Assembly (NCBI GenBank): GCA_900239685.1
Contig: OENT01000221.1
Coordinates: 94,533 to 158,532, forward strand
Reading direction: 5' to 3'
DNA length: 64,000 nt
Origin: Rotaria macrura
Taxonomy: Eukaryota > Rotifera > Eurotatoria > Philodinida > Philodinidae
The stretch's first letter is position 1; the number at the start of each line of letters is the position of its first letter. Below, piece after piece: positions 54,138-64,000 of the stretch. The notes under the pieces were generated by a model. It did no database searches. It saw nothing but the letters and a program-made list of their open reading frames with translations, and was not told the origin of the DNA. The translations under genes and the position numbers were made by a program.

Positions 54138-54856
54138 TAACTTGTGTATCAATTAAAAATAAATCAAGCTAATGAGATTCAAATCTGATTATCGTAGTGT
54201 ATTTATCGACTAGTAAACAATAAATATAACTATGAAAAGTTACATAGAACTATATATATTTATGTTAATCAAATAGACATGTAAATGAGTTTTCTTAGAC
54301 TAACAAAACATAAAGAGAAGTACTTTTCAGATTTATTCTCTATTTTTAACAACGATATTTTTCTTATCTGTGATTATACTTTTTTCTGTACCATCTTTCA
54401 CATATTCAATAAATACTATCGATTACTGTAAAAATTGAGACGCTTCTCATTCAACACAGGCTATGTAGGGATCTAGAAATCTATGAATGTTACATGCGTT
54501 TTTTTCTCTCGCGTTGCATTTAAAAGTAAGACATGTGCAAAAACAACGACTGAAAAATAAAATGTCCTGTCCACATGTTGAAAAAATTTGTCCTATCTCG
54601 TAAACTTCGTTTCTTTTTCAGAAAACTCTTATTTCACGACGAGCAAATAATTCTGACAGCGACAGAGTCGTGTCTTTACGAAAGATTTATTTATATATAT
54701 ATATTCATCCTTCAACTATTTATCGACTTTATGCTTTGATTATTAACCAATTTATTTGTTATAATGTTTATATAATTATTGATTTATCGATGACGAATAT
54801 TTGAAATTAGAGAAAAAAAAGGAACATTTGCCCACTCTCTCAGAAATATTCAATGA
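54138..54856. other. Region between TIR element and eIF1A
   Basis: AT-rich sequence, probably including the eIF1A 3' untranslated region. A short minus-strand stretch at about 54,335-54,420 reads like an exon (FIEYVKDGTEKSIITDKK) but has no confirmed partner. Confidence 0.3.
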
Positions 54857-55616
54857 TCAGATGTGCGCCAGATCATCATGTCCATCAGAATCTGATCCGG
54901 AAATAACTTGTCGACGATCATTACGTGCACCTTTGCCGGACTCTTTTTTAGTTCCTAGTAGATTTCCAGCATTTAAATTTCCAGTCTTTTTTGGCATTCG
55001 ATTTGGATTATAATATTCCTGTCCGTCTTCTTCTTCTTCTTCGTTTGATTCTTCTTCTGATAAGCTTTCATTATTTGCTGTTCGACCATTTGTATTTCGT
55101 GGTAGTGCATCTCCTCCATCATCCGATTCTTCATCATTGTAACGTTCATCGAAAACGACATCTTCTAATCCCTCATTATTGTTTGTTGATGTTTCTGTTA
55201 TATTGATATTGTCCGGAATTTCATGCATACGCTTCAATTCACGAGCTTCATCAGCTTTAGAGCAATGAAAACAAAAAAACTTCAATATTTAATTCGTTTG
55301 AAAGAAAAAGAAACATACCGAGATATCTCATTATAACGTCTGCTTTGTCATCTTGATAATCTCGTAGTCCAACAAGAATAACATCTCCTTGATTGATCCA
55401 TTGTTTTTTACGTAATTTACCACGAATATGACACAAGCGTTTCTTGCCACCTGCTATATCGAAGCAAAAGGCTTCCAAGTGACCATTACCCAGAATACGT
55501 GTAACTTGTGCATACGATTGACCTTGATCTTTAAGTATTAATTCTCGTTTGACATCATCATTTTCGTTTTTACCACGACGACGATTTTTACCACCTTTTC
55601 CTTTATTTTTTGGCAT
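54857..55616 (-). CDS. EIF1A: Translation initiation factor eIF1A, extended acidic tail
   Basis: eIF1A binds the 40S A site, promotes scanning and start-codon selection, and through its C-terminal tail contacts eIF5B. Two exons, 55616-55319 and 55254-54857, give 231 residues. The N-terminal basic tail ([19 protein letters not shown]) and OB fold ([52 protein letters not shown]) are almost identical to the family. The C-terminal part is unusual. Animal eIF1A is about 144 residues ending DEDIDDI, whereas here roughly 85 more residues follow: an Asp/Glu-rich stretch, a Lys/Arg-containing [15 protein letters not shown] piece, and the end [11 protein letters not shown]. The final acidic/hydrophobic motif may replace the eIF5B-binding DIDDI. 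Confidence 0.94.
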
Positions 55617-58600
55617 AGCTCTTTTTCGAGGTTGAGCAAGATAAGATTAACGGTGATTTAAAACAAAGACTTCGATATTTATACGAAAAAATTCAATAGT
55701 AGACTTTTAATCTAAAAGTTGCCGAAATAACTTATGTTACGTAAATTTCCTTTTATAATGAACCAGTCATGAATAATACGGAAAAAACAATCAACAACAT
55801 GTATGAATAGTTGTTCTTCTCAACCAATTAATCAAAATTTGTCAACAGATGTAGACACGTGTTGATGAAGAATTTCTCAGATGACACCATGGCAAGGAGG
55901 ACAAAGCGATACTTCAGGAGTGCATGCTTTCATCTTACTTTCCTAATAGTTGCATCTAGCAGTAGAAACAATATCAGGATCTGAAAGGTTAAAAATTACC
56001 GCTGTTCTCGTATCAAAGTTCAAAAATCAATTGCTTTGATGCCCCAGAGGGTACCACAGAATTCAATCAAAACCACGCGTTAAAAATGATATAGTGTCAT
56101 AACAATAAGCTAGCTGCCAACAGTTTTTTTTAAGAGTATTCCTAACTACTTCGGAACTAAACAATTCAAATAGTTTTACCGCAAAAGTGAGTGAACAGTT
56201 AGTCACTTTCCCTTGTCAGTCATTTATTTTGTGACTAGCAAGTGTTTTTCAAATTTTCTTAAGATGCTCCCAATTCTCTTATTTTTTCCAGAAAACTGAT
56301 AGTACTATCGTGTTCAGCGCATCACATTACGTATGCATCCAAATTTTCATATCGAAATAGGATCCCTGCAATGAGATATAAAGGTTTTTCTGTCCATAGT
56401 GGTACATATAGGCACATGTACGTGGTTACCTTCGTAATTGAAAACTTTGTCTCCTATTTATCCAAATTATGGTTTTTTCTCCATTTGATGTTTAGCAGCG
56501 CATCTCAACTTGTTTATCAATTTTCTCAAAGTTCAATTTTATTGGAGGGGCCGATCTCCGAAAAAATTCCTTTCATATGATTCATCCTAGATAGCTAAAT
56601 GTCTTTTCAACCGATCGATACGTTCACAGTACTTCAGATGACGAAAAAGGTTCTTCTATTTAATCGCGAAAGTCACAGAAAAACAGGGTTTTCAAAATAA
56701 TTTCTGATAAAATTTCGAAAGCTTTTACCTTTGAACGAATCTAAATCGAAGACAGAAAAATTAGTAAATTTTCATTCACTCATGTGACGATCTATACAGT
56801 ACTCCTGCAACTCAAAGAAATCCTAGTTTTGCATCCGGAAGCATAGTGAAGAGAATTAACACGGGTCGAGGATCCATGTTGATCGTTGATCTTTAGAGAA
56901 CTCTGGATGGCAAAGGTTTACAGTAGTAAAAACAGTTTCGTAAGTTTACATTTATGGACTGAACATTCATGGAAAGTTTCAGAAATATCCGTTTAGCATC
57001 CCAAAAATAGGTTTTGAAGAGGAGAAGGGGTGCAGTCTATACTAAAGGTAATCGACGAGGAGAAATCTGAATCCGAAGTGGTTGTCTTGAAAAGTTGAAC
57101 GTAATTTCTTGGTCAAATAAACTGATTACGCCCACCAATAGTCAAACTTGAGAGAAAACAGTCATTTTATCTAAAGCCCCTTTCTGTACTGAAAAAGATG
57201 CGATCCAAATTTTCAGAAACCAAATTAACATTCGAATTCCTCGACACCATTTTCCTTTTGTCAACCTTTATAAAAAAAATAGTTATTTTCTCTTAAACCA
57301 TCCTTTTCACTGAGACAAACAACTCCAGTCGATTACAGGCATTAGAATTGACAGAAAGTGGAATTCATGTATGGCTAATTCATAGTCCAAGATGTGCCAT
57401 TGTACTTCACTTGTTCTTCAAAATTTTTTTGCACTAAATGAAGTATCACTTTTCCCCCTTGCGTCATGATAATTTGTACGAAATGGACTTTGCTGGAACC
57501 TTTACAAAGTATCATCGAAACGCGATGAAATCAGTAATGATACGCGTCCTTCAAGCTTAGAATGAATCTATGAGAAGAAATTAATGGATCTGCATAACGA
57601 TCCTTTCGTTTTGCATATATGGGCGACGGCTCTTTCCAGCAAGATACTATGAACACAATGACGTCACATACTTCCAATCAATAGTATTGTCGTAAATAAC
57701 CCAGAGATCGAAATTCAAATATTTAAATAATTATTCAAATCGACTTCGATACCCACCACATCAAATGGTATTATACAATTTTCAGTCGTCTGTTTCGTAT
57801 GTTCTTCCTTTTTTCCGTCGAGTTCAACAAGTATGAAACTATACAACTCTATAGTAAGAAGCAATAAATCAACAAAAGCCAAATACGTATGTAACTGAGA
57901 GATCCAAACATGAGAATAGACTTGTTTTGGTTCTTTTTGGTAAAGAAAATTTCTACTTATTTAGCTGTACATATAGCTTATATCTTGATTGAGTATGGAC
58001 AGGATAGTAATCGTTCTACTCGTGTCGATTATCAGTTAAAAACTTCCCACACCCTCATCATTGTACAGGAATATCGATACACTGCTAATCAAAAACAAAT
58101 CTGCATTTACGAATGTGAACAAATGATTGCTACTAATGCCATTTATGCTTTTTTATTTTCATATAAAAATGCCAACATTTATAGTACGTCATATTATTAC
58201 AGTCTTTATTTAGGGTAGAAAAGTTATAACTATTTTTTTTCAATTTATTTGGATAAGTAAAGTAGTTCTCTATATAGTTTATCGATTTCCATGCATCTCT
58301 ATTGAGCAATTAATATTTTCTAGAATGATGGAAGAGAAGTGCATTGTAATGGGTCAGTTCATTAAAATAACAGATTCCTTTTTTCGTATTATGTTATAAG
58401 GATGATTTTGACAGATGAATTATTTATTTCCAAGTCGAGAAATGATACAATGATGAAATTTTTCCCCTAATATTTCATTATATTGATGAGTACATTTTAC
58501 GGCAGTACCGTTGGACAGCATTGAGTTTGTTATTGATATTTAAGTTTCCTTTGAATTCTCAGGTTTTGAGGTAGTAACTGTTTCGTCTTGTTCTCATTGG

Positions 58601-59067
58601 CTGTAGTTGTTATTAACTGCCACAATAGTTGTGAGTCGTAAGCGTATCTAGAAGCACTGGCACATGGCAAAAATACCAGATAGGTACTCAATCTTTTCAT
58701 TTTGTAATAACTTGTAACGAATTATAAATGAAACACATGAAATTTCTAGATGTGAAATAGGAAAAATGTCTAACAGTTAACGGGTATCTTATGAAAATGC
58801 AAATTAAATCGATGCGACGGATAAATTAAACCGTTTTTAAAATGCAGAATCATTTTTTTTTCGTCGCTTATAATTTGATTCATAAAAATAGTAGTCTACA
58901 ACAAATTATCTTCTTGAAGAATAATTTAGAGGTTGATGTTAGTTTTTACTGTGAAAGAAAAAAACTGAACGACCAACACTATTCTTCTCTACTCATTCAA
59001 TCTTACTAATTAACTCCATAGAAGAAAAAAGATGTCTAGAATACTTCTTAAACATAAAAGTAAGGAT
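55617..59067. other. 3.4 kb with no supported gene
   Basis: Stops interrupt all frames. A 102-codon plus-strand frame at 57910-58218 has low-complexity Tyr/Ile composition and no recognisable motif, so I do not call it. The upstream region of eIF1A lies at the left edge. Confidence 0.4.
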
Positions 59068-59467
59068 AAAAAAATTAAAGTAACTAAACTATCAATCATT
59101 TTATTAATTGTTTCCAATCAATTGTGACGTTTCGTTCGTATACATAGAACATTATCGGACACGAATAAGTAGAAATGACGAATTCGTAGAGAAGACACGG
59201 TGAAAATAAACATTAAGTTTTCTTTTTCTTTTCTGTTGAAAACATTCCAATGCAAGGGGGAGAAAATATACATCATGTGCATTGGAATGTTTTCAACAGA
59301 AAAGAAAAAGAAAAATTAATGTTTATTTTCGCCGTGTCTTCTCTACGAATTCGTCATTTCTACTTATTTGTGTCTGATGATGTTCTATGTATACGAACGA
59401 AACGTCACAATTGATTGAAAACAATTAATAAAATGATTGATAGTTTAGTCACTTTAATTTTTTCATT
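59068..59467. repeat. 400-bp near-perfect hairpin (foldback) element
   Basis: The left arm, 59068-59254, and the right arm, 59277-59467, are reverse complements with only scattered mismatches, around a loop of about 22 bases. Recognisable pairs are GTGACGTTTCGTTCGTATAC with GTATACGAACGAAACGTCAC, and AACATTCCAATGCA with TGCATTGGAATGTT. No coding capacity. Either a foldback transposon/MITE or an inverted duplication; a transcript would form a dsRNA of about 187 bp. Confidence 0.85.
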
Positions 59468-61240
59468 ATTCAATCTCATACTATCAAATGAAGTATAAAT
59501 GTAAGGATATATAAGTGGATTTAGATTAAATTCAGAAAATTATAAAATTAAAATTAAAGTTTAACAATCTATTTTAGAAGTATATTGTCGATTATATTAA
59601 TTTTTGAAGTTATTATTTGTTATGGAATAGCGTAAGAACATCCTCCAGAAAAATGCTCGAGTAAGAAGCATAAAATTCAGACCATGGCATTGAACTACGC
59701 AAAAAGCATAAGTATTTTACATAATACAAGTTATTCTCTGCTTCAAATTGAATAGCTTCCATGTTGAAAGACGAACTTTAATGTGAAGAACACAACTGAA
59801 GATACAATAATGTTCATGCCTTTGGAACGAAAAAATACAGTTCTTCCTTTGAGTATTATTGACTGGAACGTTTTTTAGTATTTAAATTATGTTTCAAATG
59901 ATTTCCTTTTGGAACCATATAATTTGGGAATAGCATCGAGCAATTTCCAAAGAACAGTCTATCTATCTGTTTCAACCATATTCCAGTCATGAATAATTTA
60001 GTCAATTCTTCATATAGAGTATAACTTGAACATACAGATAATTATTATTCATTTTAAACTGTCCAGAATCAGATTCTCCGAACATCACCAATGTCTCTGA
60101 TGATAAGTCGAGAATGTAAATATACAAGAGGAATTATCGATGAACTTACTTCTGATGTATTTGTTGTACAGTTAGTAAAGCTATTTGATCGATATTAAAA
60201 AAATTAATAATCTGACCTATTCTTCTTTGTGATTCAAAGAGAAAAGTTTATCATAATTTTCAATTAAACACAGTGTTTTTTATGCCTTCGATTTAAATAC
60301 ATGAATACTGTGATGAATGAGTATACAAACAATCCTAATTATTTTCTATGACTATCATATGATACCTATCGACTAAATAGGATTGATTAGCAAGCTATTT
60401 CTCTCTTCCACACACCTGCGTCTATTATCGAGAACTAGTGTTATCATTGCCTAATAATGCTTTTGTCTTTTTTTCTATTGAATGAACCCGATACTTCTAT
60501 TTTCTTTAGCGGCACACTTTATTTTTTTTCTTGTCTTAGCTATCGATTATGTTGGATTGTGACTTTTAAATAAGTCACGCGGATACATTATCCATTCGAC
60601 CGAAACTTCTAATTTGTTGGATTTCGAATTCTCTCAACGGGCAATCGTAAAGCTTGAGAATTTACACAATTATACATCAAAACTAGTACGCATCAGAATA
60701 ATCTTCAGAAAAGTAGAGTTCTTTCGAGTTTATATCAAGTACCAAAGACATAAAAATCTTTCTCTTTCTGGTTGTGTCCTTAAATGAGCGAATCTACTTT
60801 TTGCATTGTGAGTACTGTCAGTGCTCAAGAGTTTGGAAGATAGTGTTCACTTTTCAGAATGAGCATACTTACGTCATGCAAGTTAATTTCCACCAAAGCT
60901 CACACAATCGATTCTTCAGTCGTGCATTTCAAAGAGAAATGAACTATGCGACAGATGTCCTCAAGTGAATGTCTTACAAGAATATCTACGAACATATTGA
61001 GTGCATAGCTTTTTTTATCTAATAGAATAAAAAGGGTCACACATCTTTGATTATTCGGTAATTTTTTCGAGTTGTGTAACAAATATTAGAGAAAGAAAAT
61101 AATTTCTTTACATAATATCAAAATGAATTACTAATTTTTAAACATAAAATCACAAATCAAATGACATGGACGTAAGATTGATTCTCCTTTAAGACTAGTA
61201 ATAAGCATTTGATATGATTGCCTTTCTTCTATTCTCTCCT
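59468..61240. other. Non-coding stretch
   Basis: AT-rich, no exon chain or repeat structure recognised. Short open frames near 60,774-61,082 overlap on both strands and look incidental. Confidence 0.35.
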
Positions 61241-61249
61241 ATTTTTTAC

Positions 61250-62040
61250 ATCGTAGGTTTCCTTCATTAACGATCTCATCAATATTACGGAATAAAGCTA
61301 ACGAATAGTTCTTATATTCCATGCAGATACAGAATGTATTCTGCCACGATATTTGGATAAAGCCTGTTAACAATATTCGGTTCCCGGAAAGATGTCCATT
61401 AGAAAAAAGCATTTCCTATATGAATACTCAAGAAATAATTGGGATTTCAGACTAGTCAGAATAGCTGTATTCGACGAAAGCCCTCTACAGCATTAAAAAC
61501 GAGAAGAAAGAACTTGTTTTTCTTCAATTCCAGCTTTGTGCTTAAGTGATGAGAGAACTAAAACTTCCATACTTTAAACGAGGATTTAAGTACATCAGGA
61601 GCTCCATTCAAAACAAATATCATCTTGTTCGCAAGAATATAATATAGTTCAAGCATTGAAACACGAACAGAAATTTTCGTCAAAAATTCACACCGCAAAA
61701 AAGAACTTATATAGAGACCCTCGTAACACCAACATTAATGGCGAGAAAATTCGAATTTTTTTCTCAACTTTATCTACGAGTCCCTGCCAAACATGAACGT
61801 GATGGAAGCTATGACGAAATCATGCATTCTTTTACTTTTAATTACCGAGGACTATCACTCCGACAATTGGATCCGATGGAAGTGTAGTGTTTCCATAACA
61901 TCGATGAAATCTTATCGAAATCCAAAACATGGAATGACATTCGTATGCATATGTGTTCGATTTAACAAGTCCCACTTTGAGAATTCTATTACATCTCACA
62001 CGAACTTTGGAGCCCATTGCAACTGATGTCATCAGATGCT
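61250..62040 (+). pseudogene. Eroded coding region of unknown family
   Basis: Protein-like stretches follow one another in shifting plus-strand frames with intervening stops: around 61,395-61,495 (KHFLYEYSRNNWDFRLVRIAVFDESP), 61,549-61,645 (MRELKLPYFKRGFKYIRSS), 61,650-61,745 (QALKHEQKFSSKIHTAKKNL) and 61,755-61,885 (FFSQLYLRVPAKHERDGSY, SLRQLDPMEV). Composition is more coding-like than the surroundings. No family recognised; a transposon ORF is as possible as a host gene. It could also contain short introns, which I could not place consistently. Confidence 0.3.
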
Positions 62041-63865
62041 AAATAGTATTCAATTAATAAAACAGAGTTTTTCATTCCCACCTTTTCGTAGTTCCGTCTT
62101 CCGGGATCCGGTCGGATTGCTTAATCTGGATGATAAATAAGTACCTTTCCTTTGGTACTAGTTGTTTCTTTTCTTTGAAGTCAAGGATACTTGATGAAAC
62201 TTTGATAACAAATCTATTAAGGTTTAACGGCGAATGTCGCAAGTTGGCCCTCCGATTAGTTTTGTTTCTATTTATGTTTCGAATAAAGTTTTCAATAAAT
62301 CTAAATTTTTTCTTTGACTGAAAGTTATCTGAATTGTTGACCGCAACGGTAATACGTTATTTAAAAATTTCCTTTAATCGGAAATACTTGAAAAGATAAC
62401 TGGGCGCCTTCCACTACTCTTCTTTTAAGAAAACATCGTGAACTGTTTTCCAGCTGCATTTTAATAGTGGATTAGTAATACCGCCATCGGTAACAGACTG
62501 AAAAACTAGAATGAATGAGTTCGATCAACTAAAGACTTTCCAATATATTCTCTTCTATATTACGTATAAAATATATAAATAATCATATGTTTGAATAAAG
62601 TAGTTATTGAATGTGCCCTATGGACATCTATTATTTCTGAGATTTCTTCTACTATTTTGTACTTAAAAATTTACTAAGAAATAGTAATGAAAATGAAACA
62701 ACACATGAAAACTTGACAAATGATCACTTTCTCAGTTTTATGTCTAGTCAAATTAAACTTGATTGTATGTGATAACCTTTGAAATCTACTCGAGTAACAC
62801 TCCAAGTACTACCATTCATATTTCCAATTTATGCCAATTATTTATGAGTTCTAGTTTCTGGAGTCAAAAAATTATAATAATAACAAAAGAAGACAGATAC
62901 GCGAAATTTTTATTTGAATCACACGTGCTGACATGCTACATATACTGTTAGCTGATGAAATTCGACCTCAACGTTTCCTGTGCAAAAGCAATATCATTTG
63001 AGGAGAAAATTAATTAAACGTTCTTTAGTTTTTTTTATAAAGATAAGCTTGATGAAAATCTATATGCTAACAGAATTCTTTCTTGCTATCTGTGCCACTT
63101 TGGTTGTGCAATCCGATTCCTATTCTCTAAGAAATCAGTTACTTTGATTATGAATACTGTCAGTTTTCGCTTAAATTTTTCAGCGTAGACTTCACAGTTA
63201 AGTTACTCTCAAAATTTATAAAATCTCAACTTGCTTTTTTTTTATCAAACAACCACTGCTTGTGTTAGTAGGGGTGTATCGATACCAAGATTCGTATTTC
63301 GGCATGTAATCTCGGTATCAGCTAGTTTCCGTCCTCGTTTCGGAACCTCTTTTTTAAGAAAGATATGAAAATCGATCCATCCATAAAGAAAAAACTTGAA
63401 TATCTAGAACATTATATGTGTTATACTAGTCTCATTGGTTAAAAATTAGCTTCATTAAAATATTTATTGGTTCAAATGGGAAATCCTAATCTCAAAAGTT
63501 AATAATGACTTGTATCAACTACTTCAGTGTGTATCGACCGTCATCTGTGCTGTTTTAGTCTCTGTTTTATCAATTAAACATGAAAAGTGAAGACGAGACA
63601 ATTGTCCTTAGACATGCACACGGACTAACGAGTTCCTGATGAAAAAAAGAGTTTTTCTCCGTGAATAAACCAGAAAACGGAAGAAAACTTTGATTGTAGG
63701 GTAATCACATTGACTTCACCCATTACTAAGTCTAACCAGAAACGCTGAGCGATTGAATAAATGTCCTAGTTTCAAACTATGTCAATAAAATCTTGCATAT
63801 CTTGAGTATTTCGACAGAGATTGGGACATTTTTCGTTCTCGCCGACTTTTTCAGTCGTGCATAGA
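62041..63865. other. Non-coding stretch at right end
   Basis: No supported gene. A GTGTATCGATACC..GGTATC dyad at about 63,270-63,330 suggests another small palindromic repeat, but no second end was found. Confidence 0.35.
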
Positions 63866-63868
63866 ACT

Positions 63869-64000
63869 ACCCAGGCAGACATTTAACAGGTAGAAAACCG
63901 TTTTAACGCGTTATTTTTGCGTTTATGGCGTTTTAACTCGTTGAAACGTGTTTGTGACTAGAAAGTGCATTTTAAAATCGTTTTTACAGTTTAACTTAAA
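63869..64000. repeat. Possible start of another CCCAGG element, cut by window edge
   Basis: CCCAGGCAGACATTTAACAG is followed by words such as AAAACCGTTTTAACGCG, GCGTTTTAACTCG and AAAATCGTTTTT that partly pair with each other. The end resembles the CCCAGG foldback family, but the other end is outside the window. Confidence 0.3.

Noticed and set aside
54973..55206. Overlapping frames on both strands within eIF1A exon 2
   Set aside because: Shadows of the acidic-tail exon, caused by its GAA/GAT-rich repeats.
57910..58218. 102-codon frame as a possible gene
   Set aside because: Tyr/Ile-rich without recognisable motif, splice partner or start context; plausible chance frame in AT-rich DNA.

Overview
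The window is AT-rich eukaryotic nuclear DNA. Genes are split by many very short introns, mostly 45-70 bases, with a few of 0.5-3 kb; they begin GT and end in T-rich tracts plus AG. The proteins are animal orthologues: UBE3B, ARPC2, BRE1/RNF20, TCF25, AP-3 sigma and eIF1A. Intron size, composition, decayed Penelope-like and LINE fragments, and acceptor-like sites just upstream of several start codons fit a bdelloid rotifer (Rotaria/Adineta-like). That placement is an inference, roughly 60 percent sure; another compact-intron invertebrate is possible. Gene models were spliced by hand, checking that reading phase is kept across each junction.

Layout. 0.15-7.3 kb: UBE3B-type HECT ubiquitin ligase (+), missing its first ~70-80 residues off the left edge. 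9.4-10.9 kb: a Kv potassium channel (-) with an odd selectivity filter, facing ARPC2 (+, 12.0-13.7 kb). 16.7-17.2 kb: a FAM174-like membrane protein (+). 18.35-19.97 kb: cytosolic acetoacetyl-CoA thiolase (+). 20-32.8 kb: gene-poor and full of mobile-element debris, including a Penelope-like RT remnant, at least five foldback elements sharing CCCAGGT ends, a ~490 bp hairpin element and GGTACC-rich repeats.

32.9-40.6 kb: BRE1 histone H2B ubiquitin ligase (-). Divergent from it, 41.05-41.69 kb, lies a SPATA2/PUB-like gene (+), followed 163 bases later by TCF25 (+, 41.85-48.95 kb), whose large intron contains a decayed LINE. 49.2-49.75 kb: a short EF-hand protein (-) sharing a 238 bp divergent spacer with AP-3 sigma (+, 49.99-50.64 kb). 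52.1-52.6 kb: exons of an unrecognised gene (-) abutting a 1.4 kb TIR element that contains a piggyBac-type MITE. 54.86-55.62 kb: eIF1A (-) with an unusually long acidic tail. 55.6-64 kb: no convincing intact gene; a 400 bp near-perfect hairpin, one eroded coding region and the start of another CCCAGG element.

Functionally these are mostly housekeeping genes: two ubiquitin ligases plus TCF25 (an RQC component), AP-3 trafficking, Arp2/3 actin nucleation, thiolase and translation initiation. No CRISPR, rRNA or convincing tRNA was seen. The most unusual items are the TVGYSD channel filter, the CCCAGG foldback family, and the two long hairpins that could feed small-RNA pathways.
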